Positions 16,174 through 25,206 of a stretch of DNA of 41,186 nucleotides are shown here, one piece after another (the stretch's first letter is position 1; every line of letters starts with the position of its first letter). Both the position numbers and the translations under genes were made by a program. This DNA comes from JAWLHA01 sp041690535 (GTDB lineage Bacteria; Pseudomonadota; Gammaproteobacteria; Thiohalomonadales; Thiohalomonadaceae), in assembly GCA_041690535.1 (NCBI GenBank), contig JAWLHA010000043.1:1-41186 (forward strand), in the 5' to 3' direction. The notes beneath the pieces are model-generated. The model was not told the DNA's origin. It worked only from the letters and a program-made list of their open reading frames with translations, and ran no database searches.

Positions 16174-18747
16174 ATGCTGGAACAATACAGAACGCACGTC
16201 GCCGAGCGCGAAGCCGAAGGACTCCCGCCGCTGGCCCTCAACGCCGACCAGACCGCGGCCCTGGTGGAGCTGCTCAAGTCCCCGCCCAAGGGCGAGGAGC
16301 AGACCCTGGTGGAGCTGCTCACCCACCGCGTCCCCCCCGGGGTGGACGAGGCGGCCTACGTGAAGGCGGCGTTCTTGGCCTCCCTGGCCAAGGGTGAGGC
16401 GAAGAGCCCTCTGATTGACGCGCGCCACGCCACCGAGCTGCTCGGCACCATGGTCGGCGGCTACAACATCCAGCCCCTCATCGATCTCCTGGAGGACGAC
16501 GACCTGGCCCCCATCGCGGCCAAGGCGCTCTCCAAGACCCTGCTCATGTTCGACGCCTACCACGACGTCATCCACAAGGCCCGAGACGGGAACAGGCGCA
16601 ACAACTGGGCCAAGGACGTGGTGGACGCCTGGGCCGAGGCCAAGTGGTTCACCGATCGCGCCCCGCTGCCCGAGAGCATCCAGCTCACCGTCTTCAAGGT
16701 CCCCGGCGAGACCAATACCGATGATCTCTCCCCCGCCTCCGAGGCGTGGAGCCGCCCCGACATCCCCCTGCACGCCAAGGCGATGCTGGTGAGCAAGATG
16801 CCGGACGCCCTGGAGACCATGATCCGCCTCAAGACCGAAAAGGGCCTGCCGCTGGCCTTCGTGGGTGACGTGGTGGGCACCGGCTCCTCGCGCAAGTCCG
16901 CCATCAACTCCGTGCTGTGGCACATGGGCGACGACATCCCCTACGTCCCCAACAAGCGCCAGGGCGGCGTGATCCTGGGCGGCAAGATCGCCCCCATCTT
17001 CTTCAACACCGCCGAAGACTCCGGGGCCCTGCCCATCGAGTGCGACGTCACCGCCCTCAACACGGGCGATGTGATCACCATCAAGCCCTATGAAGGGAAG
17101 ATCCTCAACGCGGCGGGGGAGGTGGTCTCCACCTTTGATCTGAAGCCCTCCACCATGGCCGACGAGGTGCGGGCCGGCGGGCGCATCCCGCTCATCATCG
17201 GCCGCTCCCTCACCGACAAGACCCGCGAGGCCCTGGGCCTCAAGGCCTCGGAGGTGTTCACCCGCCCGGTGGCCCCGGCCGACACCGGCAAGGGCTTCAC
17301 CCTGGCGCAGAAAATGGTGGGCCGCGCCTGCGGCGTGCAGGGCATCCGCCCCGGCACCTACTGCGAGCCGCGCATGACCACCGTCGGCTCCCAGGACACC
17401 ACCGGCGCCATGACCCGTGACGAACTCAAGGAGCTGGCCTGCCTCGGCTTCTCCGCCGACCTGGTGATGCAGAGCTTCTGCCACACCGCCGCCTACCCCA
17501 AGCCGGTGGACATCAAGCTGCAGCACACCCTGCCCAGCTTCTTCACCACCCGCGGCGGGGTCAGCCTGCGCCCCGGCGACGGCGTGATCCACTCTTGGCT
17601 CAACCGCATGCTGATGCCCGACACCGTGGGCACCGGCGGCGACTCCCACACCCGCTTCCCCATCGGCATCAGCTTCCCGGCCGGCTCCGGCCTGGTGGCC
17701 TTCGGCGCCGCCCTGGGCGTCATGCCCCTGGACATGCCCGAATCGGTGCTGGTGCGCTTCAAGGGCGAAATGCAGCCCGGCGTCACCCTGCGTGACCTGG
17801 TCAACGCCATCCCCTACGCGGCCATCCAGCAGGGGCTGCTCACCGTGGAGAAGGCCAACAAGAAGAACATCTTCTCCGGCCGTATCCTCGAGATCGAAGG
17901 GCTGCCCGAGCTCAAGGTGGAGCAGGCGTTCGAACTCTCCGACGCCTCCGCCGAGCGCTCTGCCGCGGCCTGCACCGTGCGCCTCAACAAAGAGCCCATC
18001 CTCGAATACCTGCAGAGCAACGTCACCCTGCTCAAGTGGATGATCGCCAACGGCTATGAGGACAAGCGCACCCTGAGCCGCCGCATCGAGGCCATGGAGG
18101 CGTGGATCGCCAACCCCGAGCTGCTGGAGGCCGACGCCGATGCCGACTACGCCGCGGTGATCGAGATCGACCTGGCCGACATCAAGGAACCCATCCTCGC
18201 CTGCCCCAACGACCCGGACGACGTGAAGCTCCTCAGTGAGGTGGCCGGCACCCACATCGACGAGGTCTTCATCGGCTCCTGCATGACCAACATCGGCCAC
18301 TACCGCGCCGCCGGCGAAGTGCTGAAGGAAGCGGCCAACGTGCCCACCCGCCTGTGGGTGGCGCCCCCGACCAAAATGGACGAGCGCCAGCTGATTGAAG
18401 AGGGGTACTACTCCATCTTCGGCAAGGCCGGGGCCCGGACGGAGATGCCGGGGTGTTCGCTGTGTATGGGGAATCAGGCGCGGGTGGCGGATAACGCGAC
18501 GGTGGTTTCCACCTCTACTCGGAACTTCCCGAATCGGTTGGGGAAGGGGGCGAACGTTTATCTTTCATCCGCTGAGCTGGCTGCTGTGGCGGCGATGTTG
18601 GGGAGGATTCCGACGGTTGGGGAATATATGGAGCGGGTGGCTTCGTTGAATACTATGGCGGGGGAGGTTTATCGGTATCTTAACTTCCATGAAATTGCTG
18701 AGTATCGGGAAGTGGCGGGGAAGGTGATTCCGATCAACGCCGCCTAA
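16174..18747 (+). CDS. acnB: Bifunctional aconitate hydratase 2 / 2-methylisocitrate dehydratase
   Basis: Citrate-isocitrate interconversion in the TCA cycle; AcnB also acts in the methylcitrate cycle. 857 residues (E. coli AcnB 865). The start at 16174 (MLEQYRTHVAEREAEGLPP) follows AGGA. The N-terminal HEAT-like domain precedes the swivel and catalytic domains. The [4Fe-4S] ligands are Cys703 (GSCMTN), Cys761 and Cys764 (CSLCMGN), and QDTTGAMTRDEL is present. Codon usage changes sharply at about 18430: upstream glycine is almost always GGC, whereas downstream GGG dominates and AT content rises, although the reading frame and conserved residues are kept. The last ~310 bp therefore appear to come from a different source, adjoining the accessory island. 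Confidence 0.97.
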   Translation: MLEQYRTHVAEREAEGLPPLALNADQTAALVELLKSPPKGEEQTLVELLTHRVPPGVDEAAYVKAAFLASLAKGEAKSPLIDARHATELLGTMVGGYNIQPLIDLLEDDDLAPIAAKALSKTLLMFDAYHDVIHKARDGNRRNNWAKDVVDAWAEAKWFTDRAPLPESIQLTVFKVPGETNTDDLSPASEAWSRPDIPLHAKAMLVSKMPDALETMIRLKTEKGLPLAFVGDVVGTGSSRKSAINSVLWHMGDDIPYVPNKRQGGVILGGKIAPIFFNTAEDSGALPIECDVTALNTGDVITIKPYEGKILNAAGEVVSTFDLKPSTMADEVRAGGRIPLIIGRSLTDKTREALGLKASEVFTRPVAPADTGKGFTLAQKMVGRACGVQGIRPGTYCEPRMTTVGSQDTTGAMTRDELKELACLGFSADLVMQSFCHTAAYPKPVDIKLQHTLPSFFTTRGGVSLRPGDGVIHSWLNRMLMPDTVGTGGDSHTRFPIGISFPAGSGLVAFGAALGVMPLDMPESVLVRFKGEMQPGVTLRDLVNAIPYAAIQQGLLTVEKANKKNIFSGRILEIEGLPELKVEQAFELSDASAERSAAACTVRLNKEPILEYLQSNVTLLKWMIANGYEDKRTLSRRIEAMEAWIANPELLEADADADYAAVIEIDLADIKEPILACPNDPDDVKLLSEVAGTHIDEVFIGSCMTNIGHYRAAGEVLKEAANVPTRLWVAPPTKMDERQLIEEGYYSIFGKAGARTEMPGCSLCMGNQARVADNATVVSTSTRNFPNRLGKGANVYLSSAELAAVAAMLGRIPTVGEYMERVASLNTMAGEVYRYLNFHEIAEYREVAGKVIPINAA
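18430..18747 (+). other. Replaced 3' end of acnB, probable island attachment junction
   Basis: In this segment Gly is mostly GGG and Ala/Val/Thr use G- or T-ending codons, unlike the GGC/GCC/GTG/ACC-rich upstream gene. The protein is uninterrupted. The junction position is approximate. It matches what is seen when an element integrates in a gene and brings its own copy of the gene's end (as e14 does in icd). Confidence 0.6.
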
Positions 18748-18779
18748 GAGAGGAGGAGTAGGTAACTGATATACAAGGG

Positions 18780-18812
18780 AACCCGTCTGGTTGAGGCCTA
18801 GCGGGTTTTTTT
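18780..18812 (+). terminator. Rho-independent terminator after acnB
   Basis: AACCCG (18780-18785) pairs with CGGGTT (18802-18807), with possible extra pairing inside (CTGGTTGAGGCCTAG), followed directly by a T run to 18812. Confidence 0.75.
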
Positions 18813-18892
18813 GTAAGTTAATTCTAATGTTGAAAATAGAGCTTGCAAGGGCGAGTAGTACCGGGCCAACCAATTAGCTTTCAGGAATAGCA

Positions 18893-20611
18893 GTGACAAA
18901 ACAACTTCTCGTGTTGGGATGTTCGCAGGTAAAGCGGGAAACTCCAGGCCTGCTCCCAGCCATCGATAGGTACGATGGGACATCGTATCGGGTCCTCAGA
19001 AATTACCTTCGTGAGCGCGAATGGCCGTCGAATTTGTCCGTTGCAATCCTCTCTGCAAAGTACGGTCTCGTAGGCGGTTTCACTGGAATAGCTGATTATG
19101 ACGAAAGGATGACACCATCAAAGGCAACGCAATGGGCTCCGAGTTGCAAACAAACGTTAAAAGAATGGGATGCCCTTCATAGCCATGTTTACTTCTCCCT
19201 AGGAAAGGACTATCTGCCAGCAGTTACCCCTGCGATCAACCAGGACCTCAGAGCTAAGGTGGCAGTATTCGAAGGTCCTATAGGGATGAAGTTACATCAG
19301 ATTAAAGGGTTGTTAGAGCGCACGGGTTCCCCAAGAAGACGTCGCCCCTCATTACCTGAGCCTGGCTCAAAGGGCGTTACATACTTTCTCCCGGATTGGG
19401 ACGATTTGCTCGACGAAAATTTCGATTTTGCCAAAGACCGATTTTCCGGCGCGTCGCGGGGAGAGCGTAGTGACAAGCACTGTTGCGTGCTCATGAAACC
19501 TGAACGCATGTGCGATGGAGTATTGGTTAGTTTGGCACAACATGTCACCTCGAAAGGTCCCCTAAAGCGCATTTCAGGGACGGGAGAAGAATCACTCGCT
19601 CCAAAGGATATGCGGCGTCAGTTTGGTCTTGAACAGGATCAGTATCTTTTTGGTGATTGTGGCGCGTTCAGCTACGTGAACGAGGATGCGCCAGCAATGT
19701 CAGTTGAGCAGGCAATCGCTTTGTATGAACTGCACGGATTTGATTTTGGGGCATCTGTTGACCACATTCCGGTTTCGCACATCGTCAGGGATGGCGAAAA
19801 GATCGAGCTGAGTAAGGCGAAGCGGCATGCGCGAGTCAGAAAAACTCGCGAAAACGCTGAGGCATTCATCCGGCAAGCTAAGAATAGAGGGGTCGGGTTT
19901 ACCCCTGTTGGGACGATCCAGGCGCTAGATTCGGCTGCCTACGGAAACATGGCTGCGTTTTACCACGAGCTAGGCTACCGACACTTGGCAATTGGGGGGC
20001 TAGTCCCGCTTTCAGACCAAGCGGTGGAAGAGATCGTGACTTCAGTTATGACGGTCGTGTCGCAACTAAAGCCAAGGCCTTGGGTGCATCTGTTTGGAAT
20101 ATTTAGACCAAAGTTGCAGGTAAGGTTTCGTGAATTAGGCGTGGATAGTTTTGATAGTGCCTCCTATTTCAGAAAAGCATGGTTGCGCTCCGATCAGAAC
20201 TATTTGGCAACAAACGGGAAATGGTACGCAGCGCTTCGTGTGCCCATGACGAGTGATGGACGGACGAGGAAAAAACTTGAAGACGCGGGATGCGACATTG
20301 AGCTTCTAGAGCGCCAGGAGAAACAGGTTTTAAAGCTACTGTCAGACTACGGTAGACATGCGGTTGCGGCGAAAAGTGTACTGGAGGCGTTAACTGAATA
20401 TGATGAAAGCCTAACCAGAAAGAGTGATGCACGATCATTGCGTGCGAAGTATCTGCGGACGCTTCTCGACAGACCTTGGGAATCCTGCGATTGCCCTTTT
20501 TGCAGAGAAACGGGAATTCACGTCTTGATTTTTCGTGGCGCGAACCGGAATAAGAGGCGCGGGGCGCACAATACGTTGATGTTGTACGGGAGTCTTGAGA
20601 GGGAATCGTGA
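18893..20611 (+). CDS. dpdA: DpdA-like guanine transglycosylase with N-terminal DUF6884/YaaA-like domain
   Basis: 572 residues. Residues 1-130 (LLVLGCSQVKRE...VAILSAKYGLVGG) look like the DUF6884/YaaA-like domain. From about 165 it is a tRNA-guanine-transglycosylase fold: GDCGAF (Asp255) equals the base-binding Asp of DSGGF, TPVGTIQALD equals the GIVQGG strand, HLAIGGLVP equals the AIGGL loop, and VDSFDSASYF places the nucleophile at Asp421. The zinc site CDCPFC...H (Cys532, Cys534, Cys537, His559) is complete. DpdA enzymes insert 7-deazaguanine bases (preQ0) into DNA. The neighbours are DNA enzymes, which favours DNA over tRNA as substrate, but the substrate is inferred. Starts with GTG after AGGA; GTGA overlap with the next gene. 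No dpdB-K or preQ0 genes are seen. Confidence 0.82.
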   Translation: MTKQLLVLGCSQVKRETPGLLPAIDRYDGTSYRVLRNYLREREWPSNLSVAILSAKYGLVGGFTGIADYDERMTPSKATQWAPSCKQTLKEWDALHSHVYFSLGKDYLPAVTPAINQDLRAKVAVFEGPIGMKLHQIKGLLERTGSPRRRRPSLPEPGSKGVTYFLPDWDDLLDENFDFAKDRFSGASRGERSDKHCCVLMKPERMCDGVLVSLAQHVTSKGPLKRISGTGEESLAPKDMRRQFGLEQDQYLFGDCGAFSYVNEDAPAMSVEQAIALYELHGFDFGASVDHIPVSHIVRDGEKIELSKAKRHARVRKTRENAEAFIRQAKNRGVGFTPVGTIQALDSAAYGNMAAFYHELGYRHLAIGGLVPLSDQAVEEIVTSVMTVVSQLKPRPWVHLFGIFRPKLQVRFRELGVDSFDSASYFRKAWLRSDQNYLATNGKWYAALRVPMTSDGRTRKKLEDAGCDIELLERQEKQVLKLLSDYGRHAVAAKSVLEALTEYDESLTRKSDARSLRAKYLRTLLDRPWESCDCPFCRETGIHVLIFRGANRNKRRGAHNTLMLYGSLERES

Positions 20612-22974
20612 TCACGCTTGACGAATACAGGGTGCTTGTACGAGAGATCCTTGGAAGAGATCTAGAGAAGAATCCGGCACAAAGCCAAGGCGTGAGCCAC
20701 GGGACGGACGAGATCTTGATGGTTGTTGCAGGGCCAGGCTCTGGAAAAACAACTGTACTGGTGTTGCGTTCGCTTCGGCATGTTCTGGTTGACGGAATTT
20801 TGCCTGAACATCTCTTGATTACCACGTTTACACGAAAAGCAGCGAGGGAACTCAGGACTCGTTGGCTAGACTGGGGTAGCCTTCTTCTTGGGGCGCTCGC
20901 CAGCAAACAGGAGCACAAGGAAGAGGTGGCACGTATAGACCTCAATCGGTGCCGGATTGATACCCTGGACAGCGTTGCTCAACAGGCCCTAACAGAGAAT
21001 AAATTGCCTGGTGAACTCGCGCCGATCCTTTTGGAAGGGGCTGCGTCAAAACTAATTCTCAAACGTTCGGCATTTGCAAGCATCTATGATGCGCATAAGG
21101 ACGAGTTAGATAGGCTTTTTTCTAATTACACTTTCGAAGGAACCCCCCCGCGCAACAGGGCAGAGGCTCTTTCTGTAGCCAAGGTGATATGCGAGCGGCT
21201 CGTTCAGGATCGGGTGGATCTGGAAAAAATTGCTGGTTCAGACCCGGCATTCGCAAATATTGTGGAAATGCTCAAGCGATACATGCTCCGTCTTGAGCAA
21301 TCGAATCTATTTGATTTTGCGAGTCTTGAGTTGCGTTTTTTAGAGAGACTTCAGTGCGGAACGTTGGGCGGATGGACGAACTCTTTAAAGGCAATTCTCA
21401 TTGATGAATACCAAGATTCGAACATTTTGCAGGAACAGATCTATTTTCAAATTATATCTTTAGCGAATAAACCCCTCGTTACCGTCGTCGGCGATGATGA
21501 TCAGGCTATGTACAGGTTTCGAGGCGGATCAGTGGAATTGTTCACCCATTTTGAAAGTCGTTGTGAATCTCAAACGGGGCGGAAGACAAAACGTGTTGAC
21601 ATGGTTGCCAATTATCGCTCGTCTGCAGAGATCGTGGCTTTTTACAATGCGCACGTCTTCGCGGACAGAGGGTTCCTAGCGGCAAGAATAGCTCCCCCAA
21701 AACCACCAGTGGTCGCACAGCGCGGAACTCTTAATATGCCTGTGCTTGGAATGTTTAGGGAGAGTCCTGAGGTACTCGCCGAGGAACTTGCAGGCTGGTT
21801 TGCTGGCCTTCTTGCTAATAGGCAGGTATCTCTACCTGGCGGGCAGGAAATTACGCTGCCTGAAGCGGGGGACGCGGGCGACTTCGTGTTTCTATCACAC
21901 AGTGTTGAGGAAGTGAAATACAACGTATTTGGCGGCAGTGCAGAGCCTCGTTTTGCTGGGCTGCTGCGGCAGGCGATGAACGAGCGAGGATTGCAGATGT
22001 TCAATCCTCGTGGCCGAGCACTACGTACCATTCCGGCTGTGCAGCAACTTCTTGGTCTCCTTCTACTTTGCCTTGACCCCAGCGGAGAACGTACTGAAGC
22101 TACCTATCCTACTAATCAAGCACGGTTCTTCCTCAGCGAATGGAGGCATGCAGCCCAAGCACTGATCGCAGCAAATCCGATGCCATCGATTCAGGGGGGA
22201 TTAGGTGGATTTGTTGGACACTGGGCCAGTGTTTCTATGGGAGGAAGCAATGATGCGTTTCCTCCGGACTGGCCGGTTCTGGAATTGATTTTCAAACTGA
22301 TAACTTGGATTCCGGGGTTTCAGGGCGATCCGGAACATCAGGTGTGGCTTGAGGCGATTACGAGGACAGTCTCAAGCGCGGGAATGGGCTCACCTTACGG
22401 AATGCAGATCTATAAGAACCATGAGCACCGGGCTAGAAGTCGGGAGAGCTTCATAAGGGATGCTCTGCTGCCGCTTGCGGAAAATGAATGCGATGTGGAT
22501 GAAGACATCATGCCAAGCGTGCCCAGGAATAGACTCCAACTAATGACTATTCACCAGTCCAAGGGGTTGGAATTCCCGCTGGTCGTGGTAGATGTCGGGA
22601 GTCATTTTACAGGTGATTGGGTCAAGCAGAGATTTCTGAGATTCCCAGAGGCGCCTTCTAACGTTGTGAAGCTTGAAGATACGGTAGAGCCATTTCTTTT
22701 ATCCAGAGTAAGGACATCAAGGCACCCTTTAGATAGAACCTTTGATGATTTGGTGCGGCTTTATTACGTCGCATACAGTCGGCCGCAATCCGTTCTGATG
22801 TTGGTTGGGTGCGAAAAGTCCCTTTCTTACGGGAGATCAGCGCCACTCTTCGGCAAGGGAGTAATTCCGAATGTGGCGCTCGGCTGGGCCAGAGATAGAA
22901 CATGGCCGTGGAGGCAACCTTTCGTTGGCAAGAAACCTCCGGTGCGAATCGAGCCCCCATTTGTGCAGGTGTAG
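20608..22974 (+). CDS. UvrD/Rep-type superfamily 1 DNA helicase
   Basis: 788 residues; an ATP-driven 3'-5' DNA translocase by family. All main motifs are visible: Walker A GPGSGKTT (42-49), TTFTRKAARELRTR (Ia), Walker B LIDEYQD (266-270), VVGDDDQAMYRFRGGS (III), VANYRSS (IV), TIHQSKGLEFPLVVV (V) and YYVAYSRPQ (VI). The GTG start at 20608 overlaps the dpdA-like stop by 4 bp, so the two are translationally coupled. The nuclease gene begins 4 bp after its stop. The layout recalls AddAB/RecBCD-type helicase-nuclease pairs, but there is no nuclease domain in this protein. It is not GajB: no OLD-family GajA is adjacent. Confidence 0.93.
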   Translation: MITLDEYRVLVREILGRDLEKNPAQSQGVSHGTDEILMVVAGPGSGKTTVLVLRSLRHVLVDGILPEHLLITTFTRKAARELRTRWLDWGSLLLGALASKQEHKEEVARIDLNRCRIDTLDSVAQQALTENKLPGELAPILLEGAASKLILKRSAFASIYDAHKDELDRLFSNYTFEGTPPRNRAEALSVAKVICERLVQDRVDLEKIAGSDPAFANIVEMLKRYMLRLEQSNLFDFASLELRFLERLQCGTLGGWTNSLKAILIDEYQDSNILQEQIYFQIISLANKPLVTVVGDDDQAMYRFRGGSVELFTHFESRCESQTGRKTKRVDMVANYRSSAEIVAFYNAHVFADRGFLAARIAPPKPPVVAQRGTLNMPVLGMFRESPEVLAEELAGWFAGLLANRQVSLPGGQEITLPEAGDAGDFVFLSHSVEEVKYNVFGGSAEPRFAGLLRQAMNERGLQMFNPRGRALRTIPAVQQLLGLLLLCLDPSGERTEATYPTNQARFFLSEWRHAAQALIAANPMPSIQGGLGGFVGHWASVSMGGSNDAFPPDWPVLELIFKLITWIPGFQGDPEHQVWLEAITRTVSSAGMGSPYGMQIYKNHEHRARSRESFIRDALLPLAENECDVDEDIMPSVPRNRLQLMTIHQSKGLEFPLVVVDVGSHFTGDWVKQRFLRFPEAPSNVVKLEDTVEPFLLSRVRTSRHPLDRTFDDLVRLYYVAYSRPQSVLMLVGCEKSLSYGRSAPLFGKGVIPNVALGWARDRTWPWRQPFVGKKPPVRIEPPFVQV

Positions 22975-22978
22975 AAGC

Positions 22979-24154
22979 ATGCAACTCGAGACTAAGCGTC
23001 CAGATCACGTTGTTCCAAGCTACTCGCTTACCGGTGACTTGCTTTCGTACCTGCGTTGTCGTCTTCAATACCGTTACCATAACGGCAGCGCGCTGCCGCC
23101 CTCCCGACCCGTACAACAGTGGTTCGGCGAGTTCTTGCATGGCACGTTAGAGTTGGCGTTCAGGTTCTGGGAGCAAGAGGGGAAGAATTTCTCCTTTCCG
23201 TGGCCGTGCACTCCGAGAGAATGGCGTGCTCCAGAACCCCTTTGGTCATCTCACGACATAGGCCGATTTGCTGACAAGGTCGAGGGAGCTCTAAGGCAAC
23301 AAGGAAAACAAGCACGCAGCGCGGCTGCAAGAAATTCTGCCTTCAAGCGCGTTGAACTGGCTATCAACGCACTTGGTCCTCACCTATTTCCATTGATTGA
23401 TTCCGCAGAGAAGAAGGTGATCGGGACAAGGCGCGTTCCAGGATCCACTGTTCCTCTGCGGTGCGCGAACTATGAGGTGCATGGTGTTATAGATGTGCTT
23501 ACGCACATGACTCTTGGGAATGCTGATACGTCCAACCTTATTCGCATGTGTGTAGAGAGGGTTTGCCCTGATCTCAGGGGGGCGTACGAGGTCATCGTCG
23601 ATTACAAAGGTTCCCAGCGCCCCAATCGTGGAGATAAGGAACAATACTGGGAACAAGGCGATTGGCAAGTGCAAACCTATGCTTGGCTGAGAGCTAAGCA
23701 ACCGGACGCGCTACCGGTAGCAGCAGGAATTCTGATTTATGTGAATGAGCTCACCCCGGGGGACAGCGAAATGCAAAATCTTCGACGGGGAATAGCGGAA
23801 GGAAATACAGACGTTGTGCCTGAACATGGTTCGCTTGATGAACAACTCGTGAGGATGTGGCGGCCTGGTACAAGTGCGGAACAACTATCGCTGGAGTTTA
23901 GATTGCGCCGAGCCATTCGAGTAATCAGGATTACAGAAGCAAGTACAAGAGTTGCCCTCGAGAAGTTTGACGACGTTGTTAAGGATGCTGAAGAAGACAT
24001 CGTGGCCGAAGCTGGGATTGGCGACATCCTTAAGGCGTGGAGTCCAACCTGTGAAGACGAAGGGACGTGCGCAGCATGCGACTTCAGGCACTTCTGCCCA
24101 AGACCTGCTGGTAAGAGCGTGGACTACAGGCCATCCACCCCGTCCGCTCCATGA
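22979..24154 (+). CDS. PD-(D/E)XK nuclease with Cas4/AddB-like iron-sulfur cysteines
   Basis: 391 residues. The first helix SYSLTGDLLSYLRCRLQYRY carries Cys27. The active site shows GEFLHGTLE, YEVHGVIDVLTH and IVDYKGSQ (Asp208, Lys210), with WQVQTYAWL as motif IV. The C-terminus has CAACDFRHFC (Cys364, Cys367, Cys373). One N-terminal plus three C-terminal cysteines is the iron-staple arrangement of AddB and Cas4. It probably cuts or resects DNA together with the helicase upstream. The start ATG 22979 lies 4 bp after the helicase stop; the frame is open upstream inside the helicase gene but lacks support. ATGA overlap with the next gene. Confidence 0.87.
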   Translation: MQLETKRPDHVVPSYSLTGDLLSYLRCRLQYRYHNGSALPPSRPVQQWFGEFLHGTLELAFRFWEQEGKNFSFPWPCTPREWRAPEPLWSSHDIGRFADKVEGALRQQGKQARSAAARNSAFKRVELAINALGPHLFPLIDSAEKKVIGTRRVPGSTVPLRCANYEVHGVIDVLTHMTLGNADTSNLIRMCVERVCPDLRGAYEVIVDYKGSQRPNRGDKEQYWEQGDWQVQTYAWLRAKQPDALPVAAGILIYVNELTPGDSEMQNLRRGIAEGNTDVVPEHGSLDEQLVRMWRPGTSAEQLSLEFRLRRAIRVIRITEASTRVALEKFDDVVKDAEEDIVAEAGIGDILKAWSPTCEDEGTCAACDFRHFCPRPAGKSVDYRPSTPSAP

Positions 24155-25206
24155 AGATAAGGGCGAATGCCAACATGAAGAAGACACTGGGCGCTGTGCT
24201 TGAGAGATTTGGTGATCGCCTTCATCGGTGGGGCCATAGGATGCGACTTGGAAAGTCGGAGGGCGGAATCGCTGCGCGTGTTAGAGCGCTGAAAGAATTC
24301 TGGTTCGTCGCGGACACGCCTTTGTATATTGACGCTGATTTGGTGTCAGCGTTGTTCGACTCCGTATTTAGGCCGGAGTTTGAGGTGGCTTCTCGTACAT
24401 TGAGCAAAGGAGTATCCAAGTCGGAGGAAGATGCCTTTGAACTCGCGCTTGGCGGCGAAGCTTCAGTTCCGACGGTCTTTAAACTTTCAGCAACAGGTAA
24501 GGCTGCTGAAAAGAGGGGGGCATCCATTACGGAAGCTGCTTCCACTGTCGAGCAAGCTGTTAACTCTCCGGGAACTCGACTTGAAAAGCTCCTTAATGTG
24601 TACGTCTATTCGTATCCCGAACGAATATTGTGGATCAAAGCAGATTTGGTCTCTGGCGCAGATTTCAGGATGCCTGATGTGACTCTATCTTGGAAAGAAA
24701 TTGAGGCGTTGCTAGATACTCCTGGTATTAGGCCCATCGTCGTGCTCGATCTAGCTCCCGGTACAAAGGCGCTTCCTATGTTTGCGGAGCTTACGAATGG
24801 CCAAGATGTCGAGTTATATAAACATTTCAAGGAACAGCTCCCAGAGACATCAAGAGAATCTGTGCCTGTTTATCCTACTGTTGGCGCGCCTGATTACCAA
24901 CACAAGGCCAAGGAATATTGGCGAGCGTTTCATTCTGTCTTTGATTCCGCAGTGGCAATGCGCACTGTGGAAAAGTCCACGAAAGGCGGTAGTGCCAGAA
25001 TTGATTGGATCGACTTTCGACTTGTTGGATTCACGCCAGATGACACAGTCGTGCCGATCCATATGCACATTTCACCTAAAGGGCGATATTCGACCGGAAC
25101 GTTCGCTTACCAGCTCATAAGGCGAAGTGAAAAATATGGGATTCGTGTGATCGGTACGCTGAAGAAGGGCGCCGACATAAATGTCCTCGCAATTTATGAA
25201 AGGTAG
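24151..25206 (+). CDS. Uncharacterised protein of the transglycosylase operon (possibly DUF6414-like)
   Basis: 351 residues; I do not firmly recognise it. The start of the core, PLYIDADLVSALFDSVF, followed by a low-complexity segment (about 75-130) and a C-terminal strand pattern YGIRVIGTLKKGADINVLAIYE resembles the layout of DUF6414-type proteins found in defence loci; this is a weak guess. There are no transmembrane segments and no nuclease or ATPase motif. The ATG at 24151 overlaps the nuclease stop (ATGA), so it is coupled; a second ATG at 24175 (MKKTLGAV) is possible. It overlaps the HAD gene by up to 26 bp. Codon use matches its neighbours in the island. Confidence 0.6.
   Translation: MKIRANANMKKTLGAVLERFGDRLHRWGHRMRLGKSEGGIAARVRALKEFWFVADTPLYIDADLVSALFDSVFRPEFEVASRTLSKGVSKSEEDAFELALGGEASVPTVFKLSATGKAAEKRGASITEAASTVEQAVNSPGTRLEKLLNVYVYSYPERILWIKADLVSGADFRMPDVTLSWKEIEALLDTPGIRPIVVLDLAPGTKALPMFAELTNGQDVELYKHFKEQLPETSRESVPVYPTVGAPDYQHKAKEYWRAFHSVFDSAVAMRTVEKSTKGGSARIDWIDFRLVGFTPDDTVVPIHMHISPKGRYSTGTFAYQLIRRSEKYGIRVIGTLKKGADINVLAIYER

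Noticed and set aside
16132..18300. 722-residue open frame on the strand opposite acnB
   Set aside because: Antisense shadow of a GC-rich gene; the composition is Gly/His/Val-rich with no motifs. The long open frame is a by-product of acnB codon bias and ends where that bias ends.
20608..24154. Gabija system
   Set aside because: There is a UvrD-type helicase, but no OLD-family ATPase/TOPRIM GajA; the adjacent nuclease is a Fe-S PD-(D/E)XK protein.
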